The translations under genes and the position numbers were made by a program. The notes beneath the pieces are model-generated. The model saw only the letters and a list, made by a program, of their open reading frames with translations, did not search any database and was not told the origin of the DNA. 33,860 bases of DNA from Thioalkalivibrio sp. (GTDB lineage Bacteria > Pseudomonadota > Gammaproteobacteria > Ectothiorhodospirales > Ectothiorhodospiraceae): the NCBI GenBank assembly GCA_011389655.1, contig JAABTX010000031.1:1-33860 (forward strand), written 5' to 3'. Numbering within the stretch: the first letter of the stretch is position 1; every line of letters begins with the position of its first letter. This document shows, piece by piece, positions 7,854-16,737 of the stretch.

Positions 7854-7917
7854 CGATTCCGCCAGTCGTTACGGGCCGCGGGATCGCGGCGGCTCATGGG
7901 CGCTGCGCCGGTGATGG

Positions 7918-9525
7918 TCATCCGGAGACGCCCTCCGACCGCGATCCGCGTCCCAGCATCTCTTCGAGTGCCGGCCAGCGCAGGGGGTTCCCCGGTCCCG
8001 TGTGCAGGCTCGGCTCATCCTCGCCGGGCGGCTCGACCGCGGCGCGCTGCTGCTCCATGACCTCGATGTCCGCGTCCGAGGCATCCCCGGAGCTCCTGCG
8101 GCGCTCGACGAGCCGCTCGCGCAGGGTCTCGATGTCTGCAGAGCAGTGGACGATCGCGAATCCTGCGTCGCGGTCCCGGGCGAGGTCCTGGAACGGGCGG
8201 CGCTGCTCCCGCTTCATGAAGGTGGCATCGACGATCACCAGGTGACCGCCGGCGAGCAGGCGCCCGGCGAGACCCTGCAGGTGCCGGTAGACCGCATCAA
8301 TGCCCTCGGGGGAGTACATCGCTTCCTGCTGTTCCGGTGTCGGACGGTCGTCGGGCGCAAGGCCGATCATGCGCTTGCGCTCCACGTCACTGCGCAGCCG
8401 GATCGCGCCGAGGCGCTCCAGGATGGCGGTACTGATCCAGGTCTTGCCGCTGCCGGAGATGCCGTGCATCAGGATCAGCCCGGGCTGTCCCGGAAGCCGC
8501 AGGCGGCTGGCCAGCTTCAGGTAGCGCTCCACCTCGGCGTCGCACTCTGCGCGCTGCTCGTCGGAGATCTCCGCCTCGGCGGCGTGGATCGCGTTGACCT
8601 TCGCCCGGACCAGCGCCCGGTAGACCTGGTAGAAGGGAAGCAGCGACAGCGCCTCGAGGTCGTCCCGCCATTCGAGATAGGCATTCAGCACACGGTGCGC
8701 GTGGGCCGGCGCGCCGCGGGCATGCAGGTCCATGGTCATGAAGGCGAGTTCGGAGGCCACGTCGATCCAGCGCAGCGACGCGTTGAACTCGATGCCGTCG
8801 AAGATCGCGAGCCGCTTCCGGCCCTGATCGTCCCGGACATACACCATGTTGCCCAGGTGCATATCCCCATGGCAGGCGCGTACGAACCCGTTGGCGAGCC
8901 GGGAGCGGATCAGGGACTCCAGACGCGCGCATGTCTGCCGCGTCCAGGATTCGAGTTCGTGCAACTGCCCGGACCGTCCCGGCGCCGCGTCGGCCGCCGG
9001 CTCGAGCGCCTCGAAGTTGGCCAGCATCGGTGCCAGGACCGCCTGGGGCGTTCCGTATTCCGAATCCGCCGGGGCGCGGTCCGCCTGCTCGTGGAAGGCG
9101 GCGACCTTCGCACCCAGTTCGTCCATCGCAGACACCGGCAGCCGTCCACTGTCGAGAAGACGGTCCAGTTCCTGGTCGCGGTCGAAGCGGCGCATGTGGA
9201 CCGCGTATTCCAGTACCGGCCCCTCGCCCCCGATGTTCGGGTCGTCCGGCGTACCCCGGATGGTTGCGACATCGAGATAGATGCCTGGCGCGAGGGCGCG
9301 GTTGATCTCGAGCTCCGCTTCACAGCAACGCCGGCGGGATTCCAGAGTGGAGAAGTCGAGGAAGCCGAGATCCAGCGGCTTCTTGATCTTGTAGGCGTGC
9401 TCGCCCGCCAGCAGCAGGGTGGAGATGTGGGTCTCGATGCGTTCCACCGCTTCAGCGGAATGCGGGAACCTGGACGGCTCCGCAAGCCGCGCGAGCAGGT
9501 GACGCTGGCGTTCCAGTGCGGTCAT
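7918..9525 (-). CDS. Phosphotransferase-like and P-loop kinase fusion protein (COG2187/COG0645 type)
   Basis: A 535-residue two-domain protein. The N-terminal part (about 1-330) is aminoglycoside-phosphotransferase-like: KIKKPLDLGFLDFS near residues 46-59, HGDMHLGN (219-226, catalytic-loop form) and IFDGIEFN with D243 for metal binding. The C-terminal part (about 345-535) is a small nucleotide kinase/zeta-toxin-like P-loop domain with GISGSGKT (355-362), a VDATFMKREQR segment and a lid rich in arginine (RERLVERRR). This fusion is widespread in proteobacteria, but its substrate is unknown; annotated as an aminoglycoside kinase it would be misleading, as no resistance role is shown. The chosen ATG (9525) gives a natural start of the domain, although no strong ribosome site is visible. 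Confidence 0.85.
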   Translation of the reverse strand: MTALERQRHLLARLAEPSRFPHSAEAVERIETHISTLLLAGEHAYKIKKPLDLGFLDFSTLESRRRCCEAELEINRALAPGIYLDVATIRGTPDDPNIGGEGPVLEYAVHMRRFDRDQELDRLLDSGRLPVSAMDELGAKVAAFHEQADRAPADSEYGTPQAVLAPMLANFEALEPAADAAPGRSGQLHELESWTRQTCARLESLIRSRLANGFVRACHGDMHLGNMVYVRDDQGRKRLAIFDGIEFNASLRWIDVASELAFMTMDLHARGAPAHAHRVLNAYLEWRDDLEALSLLPFYQVYRALVRAKVNAIHAAEAEISDEQRAECDAEVERYLKLASRLRLPGQPGLILMHGISGSGKTWISTAILERLGAIRLRSDVERKRMIGLAPDDRPTPEQQEAMYSPEGIDAVYRHLQGLAGRLLAGGHLVIVDATFMKREQRRPFQDLARDRDAGFAIVHCSADIETLRERLVERRRSSGDASDADIEVMEQQRAAVEPPGEDEPSLHTGPGNPLRWPALEEMLGRGSRSEGVSG

Positions 9526-9630
9526 GGCGGTGTCGGCCGGCTGGCGCTGCAGCGGTGCCGCCGCAGGATTCTCTGAAAGGTACGCACGGCTCAGGTTAAC
9601 ATTAGGCCTTATCCGAAATCGATCGAGTCC

Positions 9631-11952
9631 ATGCCCCGAAGCCGACCCCCTTCCCGCCCCCGGTCGCGGATGCGCCGCGCGCTGGCCGCAGGGGCGTGGT
9701 TCAGCGTCGGGCTGCTGCTGGTGGCCGTCGGGGTCGGCGCCCTGCACGTGCAGCAGCTGGACCGCGAGGTGCGGGAGCGCTTCGAGGGCAAGCGCTGGGC
9801 CCTGCCGGCCCGGGTCTTCGCAAGGCCACTCGAGCTGTATGTAGGGCGTGCCCTGACGCCCGAGCTGCTGCGTCTGGAACTCGAGGCACTGAACTACCAG
9901 GAGGAGGGCGAGGGCCGCCCCGGCCAGTTCACCATCCGCGGCAAGGAGGCGTCGCTGCACACCCGGGCCTTCGTGTTCAGCGACGGGCCGGAGCCCGCGC
10001 GTTCGGTGCAGATACGGTTTGGCGATGGGGTGGTGGCCGACCTGCGGGACCGCCACGGCAGTGTCGATCTGATGCGGGTCGAACCCATGCTGATCGGCAG
10101 CATCTACCCGACTCACGGCGAGGATCGCGTGCTGGTGAACCTGCGGGAGGTGCCGGGCGGCCTGGTGGGCGCGCTGCTGGCCACGGAGGACCGCCGCTTT
10201 CTGGCCCATCGCGGCGTGGATCCGATCGGGATTGTGCGTGCGGCGTGGGCCAACCTGCGTGCCGGGCGGACGGTGCAGGGCGGCAGCACCCTGACCCAGC
10301 AGCTGGTGAAGAACTTCTATCTGACCCACGAACAGAGCCTCAAGAGGAAGATCAACGAGGCGGTGATGGCGATCCTCCTCGAGTACCACTATTCCAAGGA
10401 GGAGATCCTCGAGGCCTATCTGAACGAGGTCTTCCTGGGCCAGGCCGGAGCCCGCGCGATCCACGGCTTCGGTCTGGCGGCGGAATTCTATTTCCAGCGG
10501 CGGCTGCAGGAACTCGAGCTGGACCAGCTGGCGCTGCTGGTCGGCCTGGCCCGGGGCGCCAGCTATTACGATCCGCGCCGCTTCCCGGAGCGGGCGCTCG
10601 CGCGTCGCAACGGCGTGCTGGACCGGATGCAGCGCGAGGGGCTGGCCTCGCGCGACGAGATCGAGAGGGCCCGGTCGCGGCCGCTGGGCGTGACGCCCCG
10701 CATCCCGCGGGGGGAAGGCCACTTTCCGGCCTTCCTGGACCTGGTGCGGCGGCAGCTGCGGGACGAGTACCGGGACGAGGACCTGCGCACCGAGGGGCTG
10801 CGGATCTTCACCACCCTCGACCCCGGCATCCAGCTGACCCTGGAGAGACAGTTGACCGCGGGCATCCAGGAACTGGTACGGGTACGGGGCATCGAAGACC
10901 CGCTGCAGGCCGCCGCGGTGGTGACCGATCCGCTGGCAGGCGAGGTGCTGGCGCTGGTCGGCGACCGGGACCCGCGCTTTCCCGGCTTCAACCGGGCGGT
11001 GGAGGCGCGGCGCCCGGTGGGGTCACTGATCAAGCCCTTCGTCTACCTGGCCGCGCTGTCGGATCCCGAACGCTACACGCTGGCGACGCTGCTGGACGAC
11101 GGGCCCCTGACACTGCACCTGCCGCACGGCGAGCCCTGGACCCCGCAGAACTTCGACCGCGAGTTCCGCGGTCCGGTCACTACATGGGAGGCGCTGGTCC
11201 ACTCCTACAACGTGCCCACCGTGCGTCTCGCCCAACAGATCGGAATCCCGCAGGTGGTGCGGCTGCTCCAGACACTGGGGCTGGAACGGACTCCGGCGCC
11301 CCTGCCTTCGGTGGCCCTGGGGGCGCTGGACCTGTCGCCGCTCGAGGTGGCGACGCTCTACCAGGCCCTCGCCAACGGCGGCTACGCGACCCGCAGCCGG
11401 GCGATCCGCGATGTGCTGGATGCCGGGGACCGGCAACTGTCGCACTACGGCCTGGAACTGCGCGGAGCGGTCCCGGATGGGGCCGTGCGGCTGGTCGTGC
11501 GGGCGCTGCACGACGTCACCACCCAGGGCACCGGACGGCAGATCGGCTGGCGCCTGCCGGAACGCGTGGTCGCCGGGAAGACCGGTACCTCGAGCGATCT
11601 CCGGGACAGCTGGTTTGCCGGCTTCGACGACCGTTTCCTGCTGGTGGTCTGGCTGGGCCTGGACAACAACCGCCCCCTCGGTCTGACCGGTGGAGGCGGC
11701 GCGGTGCCCATCTGGTCGCGGGCGATGGCGGCGTTTCCCGGCGCTTCACTGAATCTCGGGCACCACCCCGAGATCCGGATGCAGCAGGTGGACCGGGCGT
11801 CCGGCCTGCGTGCCGATACCGATGCCTGTGCCGAGCGTATCGAGTTACCCTTCTGGCGGGACTCCGCTCCCGAGGTGCGGGCCGATTGCGACCTCGGGGT
11901 GGCTCTTCCCGGACCGGGCGGTGACAACTGGCTGGAGAGGTGGCGGCGATGA
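9631..11952 (+). CDS. mrcB: Penicillin-binding protein 1B (bifunctional transglycosylase/transpeptidase)
   Basis: A 773-residue class A PBP that polymerises lipid II and cross-links peptidoglycan. It has an arginine-rich cytoplasmic tail, one membrane anchor at about 17-40, a UB2H-like domain at about 60-150, the GT51 glycosyltransferase with catalytic E186 in ATEDRRF and GGSTLTQQLVKNF, and the transpeptidase with S465-x-x-K (SLIK), S525-Y-N and KTGT (650-653). The presence of UB2H and the motif order identify PBP1b rather than PBP1a. ATG at 9631 has only a weak ribosome site. The next gene overlaps by 4 bases (ATGA) and encodes a TPR lipoprotein, its probable partner. Confidence 0.95.
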   Translation: MPRSRPPSRPRSRMRRALAAGAWFSVGLLLVAVGVGALHVQQLDREVRERFEGKRWALPARVFARPLELYVGRALTPELLRLELEALNYQEEGEGRPGQFTIRGKEASLHTRAFVFSDGPEPARSVQIRFGDGVVADLRDRHGSVDLMRVEPMLIGSIYPTHGEDRVLVNLREVPGGLVGALLATEDRRFLAHRGVDPIGIVRAAWANLRAGRTVQGGSTLTQQLVKNFYLTHEQSLKRKINEAVMAILLEYHYSKEEILEAYLNEVFLGQAGARAIHGFGLAAEFYFQRRLQELELDQLALLVGLARGASYYDPRRFPERALARRNGVLDRMQREGLASRDEIERARSRPLGVTPRIPRGEGHFPAFLDLVRRQLRDEYRDEDLRTEGLRIFTTLDPGIQLTLERQLTAGIQELVRVRGIEDPLQAAAVVTDPLAGEVLALVGDRDPRFPGFNRAVEARRPVGSLIKPFVYLAALSDPERYTLATLLDDGPLTLHLPHGEPWTPQNFDREFRGPVTTWEALVHSYNVPTVRLAQQIGIPQVVRLLQTLGLERTPAPLPSVALGALDLSPLEVATLYQALANGGYATRSRAIRDVLDAGDRQLSHYGLELRGAVPDGAVRLVVRALHDVTTQGTGRQIGWRLPERVVAGKTGTSSDLRDSWFAGFDDRFLLVVWLGLDNNRPLGLTGGGGAVPIWSRAMAAFPGASLNLGHHPEIRMQQVDRASGLRADTDACAERIELPFWRDSAPEVRADCDLGVALPGPGGDNWLERWRR

Positions 11953-12503
11953 GCAGGGCAACGATCGGGCTTTCCGCGGTAACGAGCCGGGCCGGCTGCC
12001 TGGCCGCGGTGCTGCCGGCCTTCGCGCTGCTCGCGGCCTGCGCGGTGCCTGCGCCGCGACCAGAGGCTCCGGCGCAGACCGGCGCCGTGGTCGTGGTCCC
12101 CGAAGTCCCGCCGTCGCCCCGGGAGGAGCGGCCGCCGGCTCCGGCCGCGCTCCCGGACCCGTCGCACACCGCAACGGCGGCACTGGCCCTGGCTGCGCAG
12201 TCCGACGAGGCAATGGCGGCTGGTGATCTGCGCCTGGCGGGACTGCAACTCGAGCGGGCGCTGCGCATCGCCCCGCGCGATGCCGGACTCTGGAGCCGCC
12301 TGGCCCGGGTGCGGCTTCAGCAGGGCGCATTCCAGCAGGCCGAGCGCATGGCGCAGCGCTCGCTGCAGCTGGGGTCCGCCGACCGCGGACTGGCACTCGC
12401 GAACTGGCGCATCATCGCCGAAGCCCGTGAACGGATGGGCGACGCCGAGGGCGCGCGCCGGGCGCTCGAAGAGGTGCAGCGGCTGGAGCGGGCGCTTGGC
12501 TGA
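11949..12503 (+). CDS. TPR lipoprotein, probable LpoP-type PBP1b activator
   Basis: A 184-residue lipoprotein. The signal peptide ends in LAAC (lipidated C31), followed by a Pro/Ala-rich linker (about 32-80) that could span the periplasm, then two or three TPR-like helix pairs (about 85-180: AAGDLRLAGLQLERALRIAP, SRLARVRLQQGAFQQAERMA, GDAEGARRALEEVQRLE). In Pseudomonas a TPR lipoprotein named LpoP, encoded next to the PBP1b gene, activates it; the same arrangement here, with ATG 11949 overlapping the mrcB stop as ATGA, makes this role likely. ATG 11949 has GGAGAGG 8 bases upstream and is preferred to the in-frame GTG at 11940. Function is inferred from position and architecture. Confidence 0.8.
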   Translation: MSRATIGLSAVTSRAGCLAAVLPAFALLAACAVPAPRPEAPAQTGAVVVVPEVPPSPREERPPAPAALPDPSHTATAALALAAQSDEAMAAGDLRLAGLQLERALRIAPRDAGLWSRLARVRLQQGAFQQAERMAQRSLQLGSADRGLALANWRIIAEARERMGDAEGARRALEEVQRLERALG

Positions 12504-14469
12504 AACGGCACTGGATACCGCCGGGCGCGCGCGTGCCGCCCTGTGTACCGGGGGGCTGGTCGCGCGCGCGGTGCCGGGCTTCCACCCGCGCGAGCCGCAG
12601 CAGGTGATGGCCGGGCTGGTGGCCGAGACCATCGATGCCGAAGCCGGGACGCTGCTGGTCGAGGCCGCGACCGGCGTGGGCAAGACCTTTGCCTATCTGG
12701 TGCCGGCGATGCTCTCTTCGCGCCGGGTGCTCATCTCCACCGGCACCAAGACCCTGCAGGACCAGCTCTTCGAGAAGGACCTGCCGATGGTGTGCGAGGC
12801 GCTGGGACAGCGACCGAAGATGGCCCTGCTGAAGGGGCGCTCGAACTACCTGTGCCACTACCGGCTGGACTCGGCGGCGGCCGATGCAGCGGGGCGCACG
12901 GGGCAGGCGGAAACGATCCGTGAGCTGCGCCGTCTGGCCGCGAGCTCCAGGACCGGCGACCTGACGCAGGCCGGAGTCCTTGCAGAGGATGCGCCGCTCT
13001 GGCCGCAGGTGACCTCCACGGTCGACAACTGCCTGGGTGGCGAGTGTCCGCGGCTGAGCGACTGCTTCGTGGTGCGTGCCAGGCGCCGGGCGCAGGAGGC
13101 GGAGGTGGTGGTGGTCAACCACCACCTGCTGCTCGCGGATATGGCGCTGAAGGATGAGGGCTTCGGTGAACTCCTGCCGGAGGTCGAGGTGGTGATCGTG
13201 GACGAGGCGCACCAGTTGCCGGAGATCGCCGGCGCGTTCTTCGGGCTGGCCTTCGGTACGCGGGCGGTCCGGGATCTCGGCCGGGATGTGCTGCGGGAGA
13301 TGGAGCGGGACGCCCCGGACATGGTCGACCTGCGCGATCGGGTGTCCGCTCTGCAGTCGGTGGTTGCGGAACTGCTCCGTTGCTCGGACGGCTGGCCCGC
13401 GCGCGCTGCCTGGTCCGGGGTGCCCGATCACGACGGCGCGCTGGAGACGCTCGCCGGGGTGGACGTGGCGCTGGGGGCCCTGGAGGAAGGACTGCGTGCC
13501 GCGGCCCAGCGCGGCCCGGGTCTGGATCAGGCGCGGTCCCGGTGTACCGCCCTCCGTGCGCGGCTCCAGGGCTGGCTCGAGGATACCGCGGGAACGGTGC
13601 CCTGGGTGGAGCGCTTCCGGCAGAGCCTGATGCTGCACCGCACGCCGCTGGACGCCGCGCGGCCGCTGGCCGAGCAACGGACGCGAACGCCGGCCAGCTG
13701 GATCTTCACCTCCGCGACCCTCGCCGTGGGCGAAGACTTCCGGCACGCGGCGCGCCGCCTCGGATTGCCGGACGACGTCCGCGCACAGCGCCTCGACAGC
13801 CCCTTCGACTTTGCGCGCCAGGCCTGCCTCGCAGTGCCTGCGCCGCCACTGCCCAATCCGAACATGTCCGGCTATACCCGCGCCTGCGTCGAATGGGCAT
13901 GGCCTCTGCTGATCGGGAATCCCGGTGGCGGGTTCTTCCTTTTCACCAGCCACCGCGCGTTGCGGGAGGCGGCTGCGCTGCTGCGGGACCGGCTGCCGGC
14001 GGAGCAGCCGCTGCTGGTGCAGGGGGAGCGCCCGAGGGCGGAATTGCTGGAGCGTTTCCGCGCCTCCGGCAACGCGTGGCTTCTCGGCGCCCACAGCTTC
14101 TGGGAGGGGGTGGACATACGCGGCGACGCGCTGTCGGTCGTGATCATCGACCGCCTTCCCTTCGCCGCCCCCAGCGACCCGGTCCTGCAGGCGCGGACCG
14201 CCGCGATCGAGGCCGCGGGCGGGAGTCCGTTCATGGACTTCCAGCTGCCGCAGGCGGTGCTGGCCCTGAAGCAGGGAGCGGGCCGCCTGATCCGCGATGC
14301 GAGCGACGCCGGCATCCTGGCCCTGTGCGACCCCCGGCTCACCGGAAGGCCCTACGGACGCCAGTTCCTGAAGAGCCTGCCGCGCTTTCACCAGTCGAGC
14401 GATCCCGCCGCGGCGCTGGAATTCCTGCAGGCGGCAAGACGGCGCAGAGGGGTGGACGCATGCGCCTGA
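12496..14469 (+). CDS. DinG/YoaA family iron-sulfur DNA helicase (TTG start)
   Basis: A 657-residue superfamily 2 XPD-like helicase. Walker A is ATGVGKT (58-64), the DEAH box is VDEAHQ (235-240), and four cysteines (C120, C179, C184, C190) form the [4Fe-4S] site between them. Late motifs include FFLFTSHRALRE, SFWEGVDIRG and QGAGRLIRD. Length fits YoaA (about 640) better than E. coli DinG (about 716), and these enzymes act in DNA repair. No ATG fits the domain start: the first ATG lies after the Q-motif region, so TTG at 12496 is chosen. It overlaps the lipoprotein stop and has GGAG about 8 bases upstream. tsaB starts inside its 3' end. Confidence 0.88.
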   Translation: MAETALDTAGRARAALCTGGLVARAVPGFHPREPQQVMAGLVAETIDAEAGTLLVEAATGVGKTFAYLVPAMLSSRRVLISTGTKTLQDQLFEKDLPMVCEALGQRPKMALLKGRSNYLCHYRLDSAAADAAGRTGQAETIRELRRLAASSRTGDLTQAGVLAEDAPLWPQVTSTVDNCLGGECPRLSDCFVVRARRRAQEAEVVVVNHHLLLADMALKDEGFGELLPEVEVVIVDEAHQLPEIAGAFFGLAFGTRAVRDLGRDVLREMERDAPDMVDLRDRVSALQSVVAELLRCSDGWPARAAWSGVPDHDGALETLAGVDVALGALEEGLRAAAQRGPGLDQARSRCTALRARLQGWLEDTAGTVPWVERFRQSLMLHRTPLDAARPLAEQRTRTPASWIFTSATLAVGEDFRHAARRLGLPDDVRAQRLDSPFDFARQACLAVPAPPLPNPNMSGYTRACVEWAWPLLIGNPGGGFFLFTSHRALREAAALLRDRLPAEQPLLVQGERPRAELLERFRASGNAWLLGAHSFWEGVDIRGDALSVVIIDRLPFAAPSDPVLQARTAAIEAAGGSPFMDFQLPQAVLALKQGAGRLIRDASDAGILALCDPRLTGRPYGRQFLKSLPRFHQSSDPAAALEFLQAARRRRGVDACA

Positions 14470-15170
14470 TCGCGCTGGAGACCGCGACCGGGGCCTGTTC
14501 GGCGGCGTTGTGGATCGACGGTGAACTGCGCTGGCTGATGGAACCGGAGGCCGCCCGGCGCCACGGCGAACTGGTGCTGGGGCAGGTCCAGCGCCTGCTG
14601 GCCGACGCCGGGCTTCGGCCCCCGGATCTGGATGCGGTGGCGGTCGGGCGGGGGCCCGGGGCATTCACGGGCGTCCGCCTGGGGCTGGGGACCGCCCAGG
14701 GTCTCGCCTTCGCCACCGGAATCCCGGTGGTGCCGGTGTCAACCCTGGCCGCACTGGCCCAGCAGGGTGCGGACCGCGGGGCGCGCCAGGTCCTCGCGGT
14801 GCTCGATGCGCGCATGCGGGAGGTGTACTGGTCGGTACTGCATACCGGTCCTGATGGTCTGGTGGCGCCTGCGGCCGAGTTCGTGGGCGCGCCGGGGGAC
14901 GTGCGCGTGAACTGGGCAACGGATTCGCGTCTGGCGCTCGGGAACGGCCTGTCCGCGTACCCGGAGCTCCAGCGTCGGCTGGGCCTGTCGGGTCCGCAGA
15001 CCGACCCCGCGGCGCTTCCCTGCGCTCGCGAGGTCGCAATGCTCGGGGCCGCAGCCCATGCCCGGGGCGAGGCGGTGCCGCCGGAGCAGGCGCGGCCCGT
15101 GTACCTGCGGGATCGGGTGGCGGAGCCCGCGCGGGCCCCGGCGGCCCCGATCCGCGGAAGCGGTGAATGA
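14460..15170 (+). CDS. tsaB: tRNA t6A threonylcarbamoyl transfer protein TsaB
   Basis: A 236-residue member of the ASKHA fold that pairs with TsaD and TsaE to make the t6A base at position 37 of ANN-decoding tRNAs. Conserved features are LALETAT-like RLIALETATGACSAAL at the start, HGELVLGQVQRLL, and the strongly conserved VGRGPGAFTGVRLGLGTAQGLA near residues 62-82. Length is typical (about 230). ATG 14460 overlaps the helicase stop by 10 bases, has AGAGGGG before it, and fits translational coupling. The tail after residue 210 (AEPARAPAAP) is low-complexity. tsaD and tsaE are not in this window. Confidence 0.95.
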   Translation: MRLIALETATGACSAALWIDGELRWLMEPEAARRHGELVLGQVQRLLADAGLRPPDLDAVAVGRGPGAFTGVRLGLGTAQGLAFATGIPVVPVSTLAALAQQGADRGARQVLAVLDARMREVYWSVLHTGPDGLVAPAAEFVGAPGDVRVNWATDSRLALGNGLSAYPELQRRLGLSGPQTDPAALPCAREVAMLGAAAHARGEAVPPEQARPVYLRDRVAEPARAPAAPIRGSGE

Positions 15171-16201
15171 TGTCGGCTGGCGCGCCGGAAGGGCTCCTGT
15201 ATCCCTGGGCGATTCCGCTTCGCGCAAGGCTCCGGGCCGAGCCGGAGGACTTTCGCGTCGACGAGATTGCGGCCACGGAGCCGGAGGGCGAGGGCGAACA
15301 CGTGTGGCTGCGGATCCGCAAGACCGGCCTCAACAGCGAGACGGTCGCCGAGTGGATTGCCAGGGTGGCGGGCGTGGCGCGTTCCGCCGTCGGCTACGCC
15401 GGCCGCAAGGACCGCCACGCGGTGACCACGCAGTGGTTCAGCGTGCAGCTGCCGGGACGCGCGGAGCCGGACTGGTCCGAAGGCCCGCCCGCCGGTGTCG
15501 AGGTCCTGACCCGTCGCCGCCACGGGCGCAAGCTGAAGACCGGACACCTGGCGGGAAACCGCTTCCACCTGCGGCTGCGCGATGTCCGCGGCGACCGGGC
15601 TGCCGCCGACACCCTGCTGGAGCGCATGCGGCAGCGGGGGCTGCCGCACTACTTCGGGGAACAGCGCTTCGGTCATGCGAACCTGGAACGGGCACGCATG
15701 TGGCTTGCGGGCCGTTCACGACCCCGGAACCGCAATCAGCGCAGTCTCTACCTCTCCGCGGCCCGGGCCGCGATCTTCAACGCGGTGCTCCGCAGGCGGG
15801 TGGAGGACGGCAGCTGGGACCAGCTCCTTTCCGGCGACGTCGCGAACCTGGACGGCAGCGGCAGCATCTTCCCGGTCGCGACGATCGACGGGACGCTGCG
15901 CGCACGATGCGAGCGTCTGGACCTCCATCCCACCGGCCCGCTCTGGGGTCATGGCGATCCGGGCACGGGCGGAACGGTGCGCGCCCTCGAGGCCGCCGCA
16001 GCCGATGCCTTCGGGGATCTGGCGCGTGGGCTGGAACGGGAGCAAATGCGGCCCGGGCGCCGGCCGCTTCGGATGCGTCCGGGACGGCTGGCGTGGTCCT
16101 GGGAGTCCGACGAGACCCTGGTGCTGGAGATCGAGCTGGGTCCGGGAGGGTATGCGACCGGCGTTGCCGGAGCGGTCGCCCTGACCTCGGCGGTTGACTG
16201 A
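15167..16201 (+). CDS. truD: tRNA pseudouridine(13) synthase TruD
   Basis: A 344-residue pseudouridine synthase that modifies U13 of tRNA-Glu. The catalytic aspartate is D82 in the AGRKDRHAVTTQWFSV block. Other family segments are EDFRVDEI (residues 27-34), HVWLRIRKTGLNSETV, GHLAGNRFHLRLRD, and YFGEQRFGHANLERA. Length matches E. coli TruD (349). Start is ATG at 15167, overlapping the tsaB stop as ATGA; the next codon is also ATG, so the start could be one residue later. In many gammaproteobacteria truD sits directly before surE; here three minus-strand genes come between. Confidence 0.95.
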   Translation: MMSAGAPEGLLYPWAIPLRARLRAEPEDFRVDEIAATEPEGEGEHVWLRIRKTGLNSETVAEWIARVAGVARSAVGYAGRKDRHAVTTQWFSVQLPGRAEPDWSEGPPAGVEVLTRRRHGRKLKTGHLAGNRFHLRLRDVRGDRAAADTLLERMRQRGLPHYFGEQRFGHANLERARMWLAGRSRPRNRNQRSLYLSAARAAIFNAVLRRRVEDGSWDQLLSGDVANLDGSGSIFPVATIDGTLRARCERLDLHPTGPLWGHGDPGTGGTVRALEAAAADAFGDLARGLEREQMRPGRRPLRMRPGRLAWSWESDETLVLEIELGPGGYATGVAGAVALTSAVD

Positions 16202-16231
16202 ACCGGGCCGGGAGGGAGTGGGCGCAGGGGT

Positions 16232-16684
16232 TCAGGAACCGTCCGGACCGGTACCTCGCGCCGCGGCCAGGGCGCGCTCCGCGCGCTCGGCCCGTGCCTC
16301 GGCCTCGACCCGGGCGGTGATGTCCTTCTGGATGCCGATGTAGTAGGTGAGCTGGTCGTCGTCGTTGTACACCGGCGTGATGGACAGTTCGTTCCAGAAC
16401 AGCGACCCGTCCTTGCGGTAGTTGCGCAGGACCACGCGGCAGGGATCGCCCTTTTCCAGTGCGGCGCGGATCTGGCGCACACCCTCCTGCTCGGTGTCGT
16501 CGCCCTGCAGGAAGCGGCAGTCCCGGTACAGGATCTCGTCCGAGCTGTATCCGGTCAGTTCCTCGAAGGCACGGTTCACGTAGATCAGGATGTTGTCGTG
16601 CCCTTCCTGTTCGGCGATCACGATGCCGTCATTGGAGGCATCGACCGCGAGGGCCAGGAGTTCTGCGTCAATCGATCGGGTCAT
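16232..16684 (-). CDS. Short LOV-domain blue-light photoreceptor
   Basis: A 150-residue protein made of one LOV (PAS) domain and a C-terminal helix, without an output domain. The flavin-adduct motif YRDCRFLQ places the photoactive cysteine at C56, and the signalling glutamine is Q119 in YIGIQKD; N34-like contacts RNYRKDGSLFWNELSITPV are conserved. It strongly resembles the short LOV proteins PpSB1-LOV and PpSB2-LOV of Pseudomonas putida, including the D before the cysteine. Of the four FMN-phosphate arginines of PpSB1, R57 and R73 are kept but the other two positions are T64 and V69. The final helix (about 122-145, VEAEARAERAERALAAAR) is coiled-coil-like and suits dimer formation. ATG 16684 gives the length seen in relatives. 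Confidence 0.9.
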   Translation of the reverse strand: MTRSIDAELLALAVDASNDGIVIAEQEGHDNILIYVNRAFEELTGYSSDEILYRDCRFLQGDDTEQEGVRQIRAALEKGDPCRVVLRNYRKDGSLFWNELSITPVYNDDDQLTYYIGIQKDITARVEAEARAERAERALAAARGTGPDGS

Positions 16685-16737
16685 GTTCCGGCTTGTTCGG
16701 GCACCATGCTCGGTGTCCTGAGGCGCACCAGTCCAGG

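Noticed and set aside
7918-10722. Long minus-strand frame of 934 codons extending through mrcB
   Set aside because: Only the part below 9525 has domain content; the upstream part is the antisense of mrcB.
12412-14664. Minus-strand 750-codon frame opposite the helicase gene
   Set aside because: Antisense shadow of a high-GC gene; no motifs.
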